Assembly (NCBI GenBank): GCA_947630285.1
Contig: CANRHD010000003.1
Span: 5,001-69,000 of the forward strand
Direction: 5' to 3'
From: an uncultured Clostridia bacterium
Lineage (GTDB): Bacteria > Bacillota > Clostridia > Oscillospirales > Acutalibacteraceae
DNA: 64,000 nucleotides
In this document: in pieces, positions 24,575-33,049 of the stretch
Layout: every line of letters begins with the position of its first letter
Numbering within the stretch: position 1 is the first letter of the stretch
Made by a program: the position numbers and the translations under genes
Notes under the pieces: model-generated
The model's input: the letters and a program-made list of their open reading frames with translations, nothing else
Database searches by the model: none
What the model was told of the DNA's origin: nothing

Positions 24575-25519
24575 ATGTGCAAAATACCTCTTTTGGTTAT
24601 TGTCGGGCCGACCGCTTCGGGTAAAACTGCGCTTTCGGTAGAGTGCGCTTTGGCTTTAAACGGCGAAATTGTTTCGGCGGACTCGATGCAGATTTACAAG
24701 GGCATGTCCGTCGCCACGGCAAAACCGACCGCCGATGAGATGAAGGGCGTCAGGCATTATCTGACAGATTTTCTCGCCCCGGACGAAAAATACAGCGTTG
24801 CGGATTTTGTCGGCGATGCGTCAAAGGCAATAAATGAAATTTACTCAAAAAACAAGTTACCCGTTTTAACGGGCGGAACCGGACTTTATATAGACAGCCT
24901 TGTAAACAATATTAAATTTACGCAGGCGGATACGGATTTTGAGCTTCGCCGGAGCATTTCGGAGGAGTTTGAAAATATCGGGGCGGAGGCTATGCTCGAA
25001 AGGCTCAGAAGCCTTGACCCCGATACCGCAAAAAGACTGCACACATCTGACAAAAAGCGTATTGTCAGGGCGTTTGAACTTTATAAGCTTACGGGGAAAA
25101 CAATGTCCCGTCTTAAACTTGAGTCAACCTCCGAACCCTCCGTTTACGAGCCCTTTTATATAGGCATCAATTTCAGGAACAGGGATAAGCTCTACGAAAG
25201 GATTAACAGACGGGTTGACTTAATGCTCGAAAACGGCTTAATAGACGAGGCGCAAAAATATTATAATCTGTCTGCGAAAACTACTGCGTCGCAGGCGATA
25301 GGCTATAAAGAGCTAAAGCCTTATTTTGACGGTGAGATAAGGCTCGGTGAAGCTGTCGAAAATTTAAAAAAGGCCACAAGGCACTACGCCAAAAGGCAAT
25401 TAACCTGGTTCAGGAAAAACAGTGAAATTAATTGGTTTCACCGTGACGATTACAAGGATTTTAACGAATTTTCAAATGAAATTATCAATTATATAAAAAA
25501 GGTGTTTATTAATGGCTGA
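24575..25519 (+). CDS. miaA: tRNA dimethylallyltransferase MiaA
   Basis: 314 residues, normal length. The P-loop GPTASGKT is at residues 10-17, followed by the family signature SADSMQIYKGM and GGTGLYIDSLVN. It transfers a dimethylallyl group from DMAPP to A37 of tRNAs reading UNN codons, making the substrate for MiaB, encoded upstream in the same train. The gene starts 3 bp after mutL and overlaps the next gene by 8 bp, so it is clearly cotranscribed. Confidence 0.96.
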   Translation: MCKIPLLVIVGPTASGKTALSVECALALNGEIVSADSMQIYKGMSVATAKPTADEMKGVRHYLTDFLAPDEKYSVADFVGDASKAINEIYSKNKLPVLTGGTGLYIDSLVNNIKFTQADTDFELRRSISEEFENIGAEAMLERLRSLDPDTAKRLHTSDKKRIVRAFELYKLTGKTMSRLKLESTSEPSVYEPFYIGINFRNRDKLYERINRRVDLMLENGLIDEAQKYYNLSAKTTASQAIGYKELKPYFDGEIRLGEAVENLKKATRHYAKRQLTWFRKNSEINWFHRDDYKDFNEFSNEIINYIKKVFING

Positions 25520-26771
25520 AGTTGAGAAAAAAGATAATGTGGTAAAATTTAAAAAAGGCAAAAAAAATCTGAATTTTCTTTACGCCGCTATAGCCGTTTT
25601 TGTCGTGGCTTATTTTGTTGTTCTGCTGTTCAGAATAAATTATAAACCCGTTAAAACGGAAATAGCCCTGCAAAAGACGGTTTCGGAAGCTTCGCTTACC
25701 GACGCCTTTATTGTGCGTGACGAGTATCCCGTTGAAGCCTCGGCTTCCGGAACGCTCGTGCCGCTTGTTGAGGACGGGAAAAGGGTTGCCTCCGGCGACG
25801 CCGTTGCGGTTGTGTTTGACAACGAGGAGTCGGCAAAGGTATACAATGAAATACAAAGCGTCAAAGAGGATATAGCGTATTATTCCTCCCTGCAAAACAG
25901 GGTAGGCGTTCAGACCTCGGATATTACGCCCCTTGACGAGCGCATTTATTCTGCTTGCACAGAGTTTGTTGAGGCGGTAAATAAGGGAAGCGTCGGCTCA
26001 TACGGTGAATGTGAAGAAAAAATCAGAAACGCCATGACCTCAAGACAGCTTGCAACGGGTTCGCTTATTGACCCGAGCAAGAAGCTTGAAAAACTCAATT
26101 CAAGGCTTTCGGAGCTTGAAAGTAAAAAATTGGGATATAATACAATTAAGGCCCCTCACCCGGGTTGCTACATCAGCCTTGCGGACGGTTACGAAAACAC
26201 CGTAAAATATAACGATGTTATGTCCTTGAGTACCGCACAGGTAATAGAGCTTTTAAATTCACAGCCCGACAAATCAAAGCTTGACAAATATATGGGCAAG
26301 CTGTTTGACGACTTTAACTGGTACATTCTTTGCGTAATCGATTACGACAATGCGGTCAAGCTTAAAATCGGCGACAGCGTAAAAATAGAATTTACCATGA
26401 CCACAGCTTCGCCGCTGAAAGCCAAGGTTGCTTTAATAGGCGAAAATGTTGACGGTAAAGCCGCAGTTGTGTTTAAGTCAAACCTTATGAGCAGGGAGTA
26501 TTCCTCATTGAGAAAAGAGCAGATAAGGATAACCTTCTCGGAATACGACGGCTTTGAGATAAGCAATAAAGCCATACGGGAGGTTGACGGACAAAAGGGA
26601 GTATATGTTCAGAGCGGCAATATAGTTGAGTTTAAAAAGATAAATATTTTATATTCCGACAACGAAATATCAATTTGCAATAATCCGGAGAATAAATCCG
26701 GTTTTGTTGAGCTTTATGATGAAATAATAGTGGAGGGGACTGATTTATATGACGGAAAAGTCTTGGATTGA
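25512..26771 (+). CDS. HlyD-like membrane-fusion/adaptor protein
   Basis: 419 residues. A single N-terminal membrane helix (about 21-40) is followed by an extracellular region with a lipoyl-like segment (ASASGTLVPLVEDGKRVASGDAVAVVF, about 77-102), a short helical hairpin, then beta-barrel-like segments. It resembles HlyD/MFP periplasmic adaptors, but no transporter gene is adjacent. Similar proteins are found next to yggS and sepF in Clostridia (recalled, not searched). It overlaps miaA by 8 bp and yggS by 23 bp, so expression is tied to this housekeeping train. A role in envelope or division machinery is speculative. Confidence 0.75.
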   Translation: MAEVEKKDNVVKFKKGKKNLNFLYAAIAVFVVAYFVVLLFRINYKPVKTEIALQKTVSEASLTDAFIVRDEYPVEASASGTLVPLVEDGKRVASGDAVAVVFDNEESAKVYNEIQSVKEDIAYYSSLQNRVGVQTSDITPLDERIYSACTEFVEAVNKGSVGSYGECEEKIRNAMTSRQLATGSLIDPSKKLEKLNSRLSELESKKLGYNTIKAPHPGCYISLADGYENTVKYNDVMSLSTAQVIELLNSQPDKSKLDKYMGKLFDDFNWYILCVIDYDNAVKLKIGDSVKIEFTMTTASPLKAKVALIGENVDGKAAVVFKSNLMSREYSSLRKEQIRITFSEYDGFEISNKAIREVDGQKGVYVQSGNIVEFKKINILYSDNEISICNNPENKSGFVELYDEIIVEGTDLYDGKVLD

Positions 26772-27474
26772 CGAAAAATTTGCAGATATTGAATACAACC
26801 TGAAAACCATTTCTCAGGATATTGCCGAGGCGGCGGTTAAAAGCGGCAGAAAGCCCGAGGACATTGACTTTATGGCGGTTACCAAAACCGTTGATGAAAT
26901 GTTCATAAATCACGCTATTGAGTGCGGAATTAAGCTGATAGGCGAAAACAAGGTTCAGGAGATGCTCAGAAAAAAGCCGAATTTGAATTTGAACTCGGTA
27001 AAAAAGAACCTCATCGGGCATTTGCAGACAAACAAGGTTTCGCAGATAGTGGGGGAGGTCGATATGATTGAATCGGTCGATTCCCTCAAGGTTGCAAAGG
27101 AAATAGGCAAGCAGTCGGTCAAAAAAAATCTCATAACCGATGTACTTTTGGAAATCAACATAGGCAGAGAGGAGTCAAAAACGGGATTTTTGCCCGAACA
27201 GGCACAGGAATGTGTTTATGAAATAGCGCAAATTGACGGAATAAGGGTGCGCGGATTAATGACAATACCGCCAATTTGTGACGATAATACAAAACTTTGT
27301 GAATTTTTTGAAAAAATATACAATATGTATGTTGACATTGGAGCAAAAAAAATAGATAATGTATATATGAACATTCTGTCTATGGGAATGTCGGGGGATT
27401 ATGTTACCGCTATTCTCTGCGGCTCTAACCATGTAAGAATAGGTTCAAAAATTTTTGGGCCGAGAATATATTAA
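26749..27474 (+). CDS. YggS-family PLP homeostasis protein (PLPBP)
   Basis: 241 residues. The single-domain alanine-racemase-like barrel binds PLP through Lys46 (MAVTKTVD). The family motifs IGENKVQEM, IGHLQTNK and LSMGMSGDY are present, with the conserved arginine of VRIGSKIFG near the end. It controls vitamin B6 and amino-acid balance in the cytoplasm rather than catalysing a known reaction. It lies immediately before sepF, as in many Firmicutes (ylmE-ylmF). The start overlaps the upstream gene by 23 bp, with GGAGGGG before the ATG. Confidence 0.94.
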   Translation: MTEKSWIDEKFADIEYNLKTISQDIAEAAVKSGRKPEDIDFMAVTKTVDEMFINHAIECGIKLIGENKVQEMLRKKPNLNLNSVKKNLIGHLQTNKVSQIVGEVDMIESVDSLKVAKEIGKQSVKKNLITDVLLEINIGREESKTGFLPEQAQECVYEIAQIDGIRVRGLMTIPPICDDNTKLCEFFEKIYNMYVDIGAKKIDNVYMNILSMGMSGDYVTAILCGSNHVRIGSKIFGPRIY

Positions 27475-27490
27475 TACGGAGGATTTTAAA

Positions 27491-27970
27491 ATGAGCTTAA
27501 AAGACAAACTTAGCAACATCCTTAAAGTTTCGGAAGACGAGTATTACGATATGCCTGAAAACGATGAGTTTGAAGAGTTTGAAGAGGAGGAAGAGGACTA
27601 TTACGAACAGCCCGCACCTCGCTTTTCGCCAAAATCCGCCCGTGAATCGAGAGCGGAGCAAAATAAGGTTGTCAGCATAAACGCCAGCGCAAGGCTTCAG
27701 GTCGTTTTAACCAAGCCCAAGTCAATGGAGGACGCACGCAGTATAGCCGATAATCTCAATCAAAAAAAGACGGTTGTGCTCAATCTTGAAGCCGTAAACG
27801 GTGAAACCGCAAGAAGGGTTTTGGACTTTTTAAGCGGCGTAACCTATGCCAACAGGGCAACCATGAGGCAGGTTTCCGGCGACACATTTATGATTACGCC
27901 TTATAATGTTGATGTAAACGGCGACTTGCTCAGCGAATTGGGCAACAACGGTCTTATCTTTGACAAATAA
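27491..27970 (+). CDS. sepF: Cell division protein SepF
   Basis: 159 residues from the ATG at 27491, with GGAGG eight or nine bases upstream; an earlier in-frame start at 27455 lies inside yggS. An N-terminal amphipathic segment (MSLKDKLSNIL) and an acidic linker (about 20-50) precede the SepF core (about 68-150, INASARLQVVLTKPKSMEDAR). SepF anchors and bundles FtsZ at the septal membrane. It sits between yggS and divIVA, the conserved Gram-positive division order. Confidence 0.95.
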   Translation: MSLKDKLSNILKVSEDEYYDMPENDEFEEFEEEEEDYYEQPAPRFSPKSARESRAEQNKVVSINASARLQVVLTKPKSMEDARSIADNLNQKKTVVLNLEAVNGETARRVLDFLSGVTYANRATMRQVSGDTFMITPYNVDVNGDLLSELGNNGLIFDK

Positions 27971-27994
27971 AATATATTCAACGGGGGAATAGCG

Positions 27995-29203
27995 ATGCTT
28001 ACACCGGACAAAATTAAGTCCAAAACATTCCAGACCACGGCCACGGGTTCGTACAGGTCGGAAGATGTCAATAATTTTTTTGAAGAGGTTTCCGTTTCAT
28101 ATGAACAGCTTTTCAGGGAAAACGCCTCTTTAATAAAAAAACTCAGCATGCTTGCAAATAAGGTTGAGGAATATAAAAATGACGAGGACAGCCTGCGTCA
28201 CGCTTTGCTTGCGGCGCAGAAGCTGGCGGATCAGATAGTTGCGGAAGCTAAGGAAGGCAGTTCAAAAACCCTTGAGCAGGCAAAGAGCGAGGCGTCCGAA
28301 ATTGTCGCAAAAGCCAATGAGGAAGCCGATAAAATCCTTTCCGACGCAAAGAATACGGCAGATAAGCTTGTAAACGACGCAAGATATACCGCCGACACCG
28401 TGGTACACGACGCCAATGCAAAGGCCGACGAGGTGCTTGGCGGAATTAACAGAAAAGCGACGCAGGAAAAGCTTGTTTATGATATGCTTCAGAAAGAGGT
28501 AACGGATTTCAGAACAAAGCTTATGGAGCTTTACAAAGGGCACCTCACCCTGCTTGATAAAATTCCCTCTATCGTTGAGGAAAGCAAGGAAAGGCTTAAA
28601 ACAGGCAATATTTCCGAATTGTCCGCCGAACCCGAAAAAGAGGAAGCTGCGGACGGGGCCGCCGACGATACATACGAGGAAGCAGAGGCTGACGCCGTTG
28701 AAGAACCCGAGGATATAGACGAGGCCTTTGAAATATCCGACTTTGCCTTTGAGGACGAAACGCAGAGCGAAAGCGAAGAGGATTACGAACAGCCCGAGGA
28801 GAGCGTTATCGAAGCCGTTGAGGCCGATGACGACAGTTTTACTTTAAGCTATGACGATGACGAGCTTGAAGATGAGGAAGAGGGCTTCAGCCTGAAAGAC
28901 GAAATAGAAGACGCTTTTTCTGCGGCGCAAGCCGATGAGGACGACAAATCGGAAGACGACGGGGACGAAGAAGAAACCGAAGCCGAAAACGACGGATTTT
29001 CTCTTGATTTTTCCGATATTGACGACGATGAAGAGGACTTTGACGAGGAACCGGTGCAAGAGCCTGACGAGGCGGAAGACGAAGCAGACATAAAGTCAAA
29101 GTATGCTCCTTTAGATGATGAAGATGAGGCCGAGGACGAAGACGAGGAAGACGACGAGGACAACGGCTCAAGCGCATTCAAAAAGTTTTTCAGGAAAAAA
29201 TAA
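27995..29203 (+). CDS. DivIVA-domain protein with long acidic tail
   Basis: 402 residues. The N-terminal DivIVA membrane-binding module (about 1-65, MLTPDKIKSKTFQ onward) is followed by a long coiled coil rich in Ala/Lys/Glu heptads (about 65-200). The last 190 residues are extremely acidic and end in a basic KKFFRKK tip. Within this tail a short motif of Phe-X-[Leu/Ile] next to acidic residues occurs four times (Phe245, Phe282, Phe298, Phe335), resembling repeated docking sites. DivIVA proteins mark curved membrane at poles and septa. Its position after sepF supports a division or polar role; the partner of the tail is unknown. Confidence 0.9.
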   Translation: MLTPDKIKSKTFQTTATGSYRSEDVNNFFEEVSVSYEQLFRENASLIKKLSMLANKVEEYKNDEDSLRHALLAAQKLADQIVAEAKEGSSKTLEQAKSEASEIVAKANEEADKILSDAKNTADKLVNDARYTADTVVHDANAKADEVLGGINRKATQEKLVYDMLQKEVTDFRTKLMELYKGHLTLLDKIPSIVEESKERLKTGNISELSAEPEKEEAADGAADDTYEEAEADAVEEPEDIDEAFEISDFAFEDETQSESEEDYEQPEESVIEAVEADDDSFTLSYDDDELEDEEEGFSLKDEIEDAFSAAQADEDDKSEDDGDEEETEAENDGFSLDFSDIDDDEEDFDEEPVQEPDEAEDEADIKSKYAPLDDEDEAEDEDEEDDEDNGSSAFKKFFRKK

Positions 29204-29217
29204 TTTGAGGTGGCAAT

Positions 29218-29697
29218 ATGTTTCAGGCAATAACAGTTTTTATGATAGTCGTATTGGTTGTTATTGACCAGATTATCAAGCTGTTAGCGCTTAAATATTT
29301 ATCACCTGTGGGCAGTTATATACTTATTGATAAATTTATAAGTCTGACATTTGTTAAAAATACGGGGGCGGCATTCGGCTCGTTCAGCGGCTACACTGTT
29401 GTTTTGAGCATAGTTACCGCAGCGGTATTGCTTGTCGGGCTTATTTATTTGTTATCGGGAAAAATCAGGCAAAAGGCGCTGTATATTCCTGCCGTTATGA
29501 TTATTTCAGGCGGACTTGCAAACCTTATCGACAGGGTTTTCAGAGGGTTTGTCGTAGATTATATTGAGCCGCTTTTTATCGACTTTGCCATATTTAATTT
29601 TGCCGATATTCTTGTTACTGTCGGCTCGTTTATCATAATTATTTATTTGATTTATGACTTTATCAAAGATATAAAACGCGAAAAAAAGGATAAATAA
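29218..29697 (+). CDS. lspA: Lipoprotein signal peptidase (signal peptidase II)
   Basis: 159 residues and four membrane segments. The catalytic aspartates are Asp114 (FVVDYI) and Asp130 (FNFADI), in the usual NLIDR...VVDY and FNxAD contexts, and KNTGAAFG is present. It cleaves the signal peptide of prolipoproteins after lipidation of the cysteine. Likely substrates in this window are the ABC binding protein (53766) and the GHL10-like lipoprotein (58402). It starts 14 bp after divIVA and ends 2 bp before rluD, the usual lspA-rluD pairing. Confidence 0.96.
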   Translation: MFQAITVFMIVVLVVIDQIIKLLALKYLSPVGSYILIDKFISLTFVKNTGAAFGSFSGYTVVLSIVTAAVLLVGLIYLLSGKIRQKALYIPAVMIISGGLANLIDRVFRGFVVDYIEPLFIDFAIFNFADILVTVGSFIIIIYLIYDFIKDIKREKKDK

Positions 29698-29699
29698 AA

Positions 29700-30620
29700 A
29701 TGAACAGTATCAGTATTCTCGTTGACGCCGAGTCCGAGGGCGAGAGAATTGACAAGCTTTTGGCTTTTATTTTTCCGAGTTCATCCCGTTCTTACATTCA
29801 GAAGGCAATAGAAATCGGCAATGTAAGCGTAAACGGGGTTAAGGTGACCAAGAATTATAAATTAAAGCTTGACGACAGGGTAGAATATACGCCTATTGAG
29901 CCCGTCAGGCTTTCGGTCGAGCCGCAGAACATTCCTCTTGATATAGTCTTTGAAGACGACGACCTGCTTGTTGTCAATAAGCCCAAAGGAATGGTAGTTC
30001 ATCCGGCGCCCGGTAATTATGAGGGTACGCTTGTCAACGCTTTGCTTTATCATTGCGGCGACAGCCTTTCGGGAATTAACGGCGTTTTGAGGCCGGGAAT
30101 TGTTCATCGTATAGACAAAAACACGAGCGGTTTGCTCATAGTAGCCAAAAACGACTTTGCCCACAAAAGCCTTGCACAGCAGATTAAGGAACACAGCTTT
30201 ACAAGGGAATACAGGGCGGTTGTTACGGGTCATTTAAAGTCGGACTCCGGCTCGGTCGTGGCGCCTATCGGCAGAAATCCCTCCGACCGCAAAAAAATGA
30301 CCGTTACGGATAAAAACTCAAAAAATGCGGTAACGCATTACGAAGTTATTAAAAGCTATAATAATTACGATTATGTCAGGCTAAAGCTTGAAACGGGCAG
30401 AACGCATCAGATAAGAGTGCATATGGCGCATATCGGTCACCCTTTGGCTGGGGACGATGTTTACGGTAAGCCCAAGGGCAGGGAGCTAAAGCTCAACGGC
30501 CAGTGTCTGCACGCCGGCCTTATAGGCTTTATTCATCCGAGAAGCCGGGAGTATGTTGAATTTACTTCGGATATTCCCGAATACTTTAAAAGCTTTTTAA
30601 GCGGACTAAAAGAAATATAA
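29700..30620 (+). CDS. rluD: RluD-type 23S rRNA pseudouridine synthase
   Basis: 306 residues. An N-terminal S4 RNA-binding domain (about 15-75) is followed by the RluA-family catalytic domain, with the nucleophile Asp139 in VHRIDKNTSGLL and the RTHQIRVHMAHIGHPLAGD motif. The family makes pseudouridine in rRNA (or tRNA) helices; RluD is the best fit by architecture and by its neighbour lspA. It is 2 bp downstream of lspA, so cotranslated. Confidence 0.92.
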   Translation: MNSISILVDAESEGERIDKLLAFIFPSSSRSYIQKAIEIGNVSVNGVKVTKNYKLKLDDRVEYTPIEPVRLSVEPQNIPLDIVFEDDDLLVVNKPKGMVVHPAPGNYEGTLVNALLYHCGDSLSGINGVLRPGIVHRIDKNTSGLLIVAKNDFAHKSLAQQIKEHSFTREYRAVVTGHLKSDSGSVVAPIGRNPSDRKKMTVTDKNSKNAVTHYEVIKSYNNYDYVRLKLETGRTHQIRVHMAHIGHPLAGDDVYGKPKGRELKLNGQCLHAGLIGFIHPRSREYVEFTSDIPEYFKSFLSGLKEI

Positions 30621-30652
30621 AAATCTTTCAAATTAAGCAAGGAGATTTTATT

Positions 30653-31495
30653 ATGGACAGTATAAGAAAAAAAGAATTGCAGGTATTTGCCGCAAAGGCC
30701 CGTATGGGCGTTATAGAGGGCGTTTACAATGCAAAGGCAGGGCACCCGGGCGGTTCGCTTTCCATTTGCGACATACTTGCTTATCTCTATAATTGCGAGA
30801 TGAATATAGACCCGAAAAATCCCAAATGCGAAACCCGTGACAGATTTGTGCTTTCAAAGGGCCATGCGGCTCCTGCTCTGTATGCGGTGCTTGCGCTTAA
30901 AGGCTTTTTCCCGTATGAAGACCTTAAAACCTTGAGAAAATCAAATTCATATCTTCAGGGTCACCCCAATATGAATAAGGTTCCGGGCGTTGATATGAGT
31001 ACAGGCTCGTTGGGTCAGGGAATTTCTGCGGCGGTCGGAATGGCTCTGGGCGCAAAATTCGATAATTCCGATTACAGGGTATATACGGTACTCGGCGACG
31101 GCGAGCTTGAAGAGGGCGAAGTTTGGGAGGCCGCAATGTTTGCCGGCAATAAGGGGCTTGATAACCTTGTAGCTTTGGTGGATTTTAATAATTTACAGAT
31201 TGACGGCACAATAGACGAGGTTAATTCCGCCTACCCCATTGCAGATAAATTTAAGGCGTTTAATTGGCATGTAATCGAAATAGACGGCCACGATTTTGAA
31301 GAAATCGAAAACGCCTTAAACGAGGCTAAAAACACAAAGGGTGTTCCCACCTGCATTGTGATGAAAACCGTTAAGGGTAAAGGCGTATCTTATATGGAAA
31401 ACGCCTGCGGCTGGCACGGCAAGGCTCCTAATGAAGAGCAGTACAATCAGGCGGTATCCGAGCTTAACGCTAAGCTTGAGGAATTGGAGGCATAA
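30653..31495 (+). CDS. Transketolase, N-terminal (TPP-binding) subunit
   Basis: 280 residues covering only the thiamine-diphosphate domain of transketolase. The motif GHPGGSLSICD is near residue 25, and the TPP motif GDGELEEGEVWEAAMFAGNKGLDNLVALVDFNN falls at about 146-178. Together with the next gene it forms a two-subunit transketolase of the kind common in Clostridia, transferring two-carbon units in the non-oxidative pentose phosphate pathway. AAGGAG precedes the ATG; the gap from rluD is 32 bp with no promoter or terminator seen. Confidence 0.94.
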   Translation: MDSIRKKELQVFAAKARMGVIEGVYNAKAGHPGGSLSICDILAYLYNCEMNIDPKNPKCETRDRFVLSKGHAAPALYAVLALKGFFPYEDLKTLRKSNSYLQGHPNMNKVPGVDMSTGSLGQGISAAVGMALGAKFDNSDYRVYTVLGDGELEEGEVWEAAMFAGNKGLDNLVALVDFNNLQIDGTIDEVNSAYPIADKFKAFNWHVIEIDGHDFEEIENALNEAKNTKGVPTCIVMKTVKGKGVSYMENACGWHGKAPNEEQYNQAVSELNAKLEELEA

Positions 31496-31498
31496 ACT

Positions 31499-32446
31499 AT
31501 GGCAGAGGTAATAAAATGTGCAACCCGTGACGCTTACGGCAGAACCCTTGTTGAGTTAGGGGACAGGGGAGCAAATATAATTGTGCTTGACGCAGACCTT
31601 GCGGAGGCAACAAAAACGGGTATGTTTAAAAAGGCGTATCCCGACAGGTTTGTTGATGTCGGCATAGCCGAGTCGAATTTAATGGGAATTGCCGCAGGTC
31701 TTGCGGCTACGGGTCATACGGTGTTTGCCTCGTCCTTTGCGATGTTTGCGGCAGGCAGAGCCTTTGAGCAAATAAGAAATTCTATAGGCTACCCCCATCT
31801 TAATGTTAAAATAGGCGCTACGCACGCCGGTATTTCGGTAGGCGAGGACGGTGCGAGCCATCAGTGCTGTGAGGATATTGCCCTTATGAGGACTATACCG
31901 GGTATGGTTATTTTAAATCCTGCGGACGATATCGAAGCGAGGGCGTGCGTCCTTGCGGCGGCGGAGCATGACGGCCCTGTGTATATGAGATTTGGCCGCC
32001 TTGCCGTTGAACGGGTATTTGATGAAAATTATAAATTTGAAATAGGCAAGGGCAATATTTTATCTGACGGTACAGATGTAACCGTTATTGCGTCGGGACT
32101 TATGGTAGGCGAAGCGGTTACGGCCTGTAAAAAATTAAAAGAGGAAGGCATTTCCGCCAGAGTTGTCAATATGGCAACCATAAAGCCGATTGACAGGGAT
32201 ATAATTATAGACTCCGCCAAGAAAACCGGCGCCATTGTTACGGCCGAGGAGCACAGCATAATAGGCGGACTCGGAAGCGCTGTTTCGGAAGTGGTTTGCG
32301 AAACCGTACCCGTTCCCGTTGTAAGGGTAGGCGTAAACGATGTCTTCGGTAAGTCGGGGCCGGCAGTTGAGCTTCTTCACATTTTCGGGCTTGACGCAGA
32401 CAATATCGTTAAAAAAGCAAAACAGGCTATTGAACTGAAAAAATAA
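31499..32446 (+). CDS. Transketolase, C-terminal subunit
   Basis: 315 residues with the pyrimidine-binding domain (about 1-165, including DVGIAESNLMGIAAGLAATG with the catalytic Glu) and the C-terminal transketolase domain (about 190-310). It starts 3 bp after the N-terminal subunit, with GGAGG nine bases before the ATG. Together they make one active enzyme. A terminator follows, ending the long plus-strand gene train. Confidence 0.94.
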   Translation: MAEVIKCATRDAYGRTLVELGDRGANIIVLDADLAEATKTGMFKKAYPDRFVDVGIAESNLMGIAAGLAATGHTVFASSFAMFAAGRAFEQIRNSIGYPHLNVKIGATHAGISVGEDGASHQCCEDIALMRTIPGMVILNPADDIEARACVLAAAEHDGPVYMRFGRLAVERVFDENYKFEIGKGNILSDGTDVTVIASGLMVGEAVTACKKLKEEGISARVVNMATIKPIDRDIIIDSAKKTGAIVTAEEHSIIGGLGSAVSEVVCETVPVPVVRVGVNDVFGKSGPAVELLHIFGLDADNIVKKAKQAIELKK

Positions 32447-32464
32447 TCAAATAATGTTAATTCA

Positions 32465-32500
32465 GGACCGTTCTTGCCAAAAGAACGGTCTTAACTTTTT
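32465..32500 (+). terminator. Terminator at the end of the 17-32 kb gene train
   Basis: A perfect 9-bp stem ACCGTTCTT/AAGAACGGT with a GCCAA loop is followed by CTTAACTTTTT. Confidence 0.8.
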
Positions 32501-32558
32501 ATTTGCGTAATCATATACTGAAATTGAGGGGAGCAAAAATATATAAGGAGAGATAACA

Positions 32559-32795
32559 TTGACTGAAAATACAATGTGCGCAAATAACAACCCTAACAAT
32601 GCAGTAGATGTTTATTGCGTTGATAATACGGTCTATACCGGTATAACGCCGTTGCCTCAAAACCCTGTTACGACTATGGCTTATATACCTTATCAGACCA
32701 ATACGACAATGTATTCACCCGAAAACGCATTAAAATTCGGCACGGCATTCGTTGACCTGAACAAACCTTTTTATGCTTACGGAGGCAGATGCTGA
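32559..32795 (+). CDS. cotJA: Spore coat-associated protein CotJA
   Basis: 78 residues, TTG start with AAGGAG eight bases upstream. It has the Asn/Pro/Tyr-rich composition and C-terminal FGTAFVDLNKPFYAYGGRC typical of CotJA. It is the first of three overlapping cotJ genes. In B. subtilis the cotJ operon is made in the mother cell under sigma-E. A CATATACT element at 32512-32519 resembles a sigma-E -10 (consensus CATACAnT) at a plausible distance, but no clear -35 was found. Confidence 0.9.
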   Translation: MTENTMCANNNPNNAVDVYCVDNTVYTGITPLPQNPVTTMAYIPYQTNTTMYSPENALKFGTAFVDLNKPFYAYGGRC

Positions 32796-33049
32796 TGAAT
32801 AACAGAGAACATGATTTATTAAGACTTTCAGCCGTTCAGTTTTCGGCATGGGAGCTTCATATGTACCTTGATACGCACCCGAACGACAAATTGGCAAAGG
32901 AAAGATATAAAAAATATATGGCGGAATATGAAGTTCTTTTGGCTGATTTTGAACAGAAATACGGCCCGGTTAATCAGACTACCTCAAAGGGTAACGCCTG
33001 GCTCAGCGACCCGTGGCCGTGGGATATTAGTAAGGAGTGTGAGTGCTGA
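32795..33049 (+). CDS. cotJB: Spore coat protein CotJB
   Basis: 84 residues. The ATG at 32795 overlaps the cotJA stop (ATGA) and has GGAGG nine bases upstream; an in-frame ATG at 32789 would be too close to that site. It carries the conserved CotJB pattern (SAVQFSAWELHMYLDTHPND and the C-terminal WPWDI). It works with CotJA and CotJC in the inner spore coat; the biochemical role is unknown. Confidence 0.93.
   Translation: MNNREHDLLRLSAVQFSAWELHMYLDTHPNDKLAKERYKKYMAEYEVLLADFEQKYGPVNQTTSKGNAWLSDPWPWDISKECEC

Noticed and set aside
28849..29181. Long serine-rich open frame on the minus strand
   Set aside because: It is the antisense of the Asp/Glu-rich DivIVA tail; GAN/GAR codons read backwards give serine-rich frames. 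No ribosome site or family resemblance.
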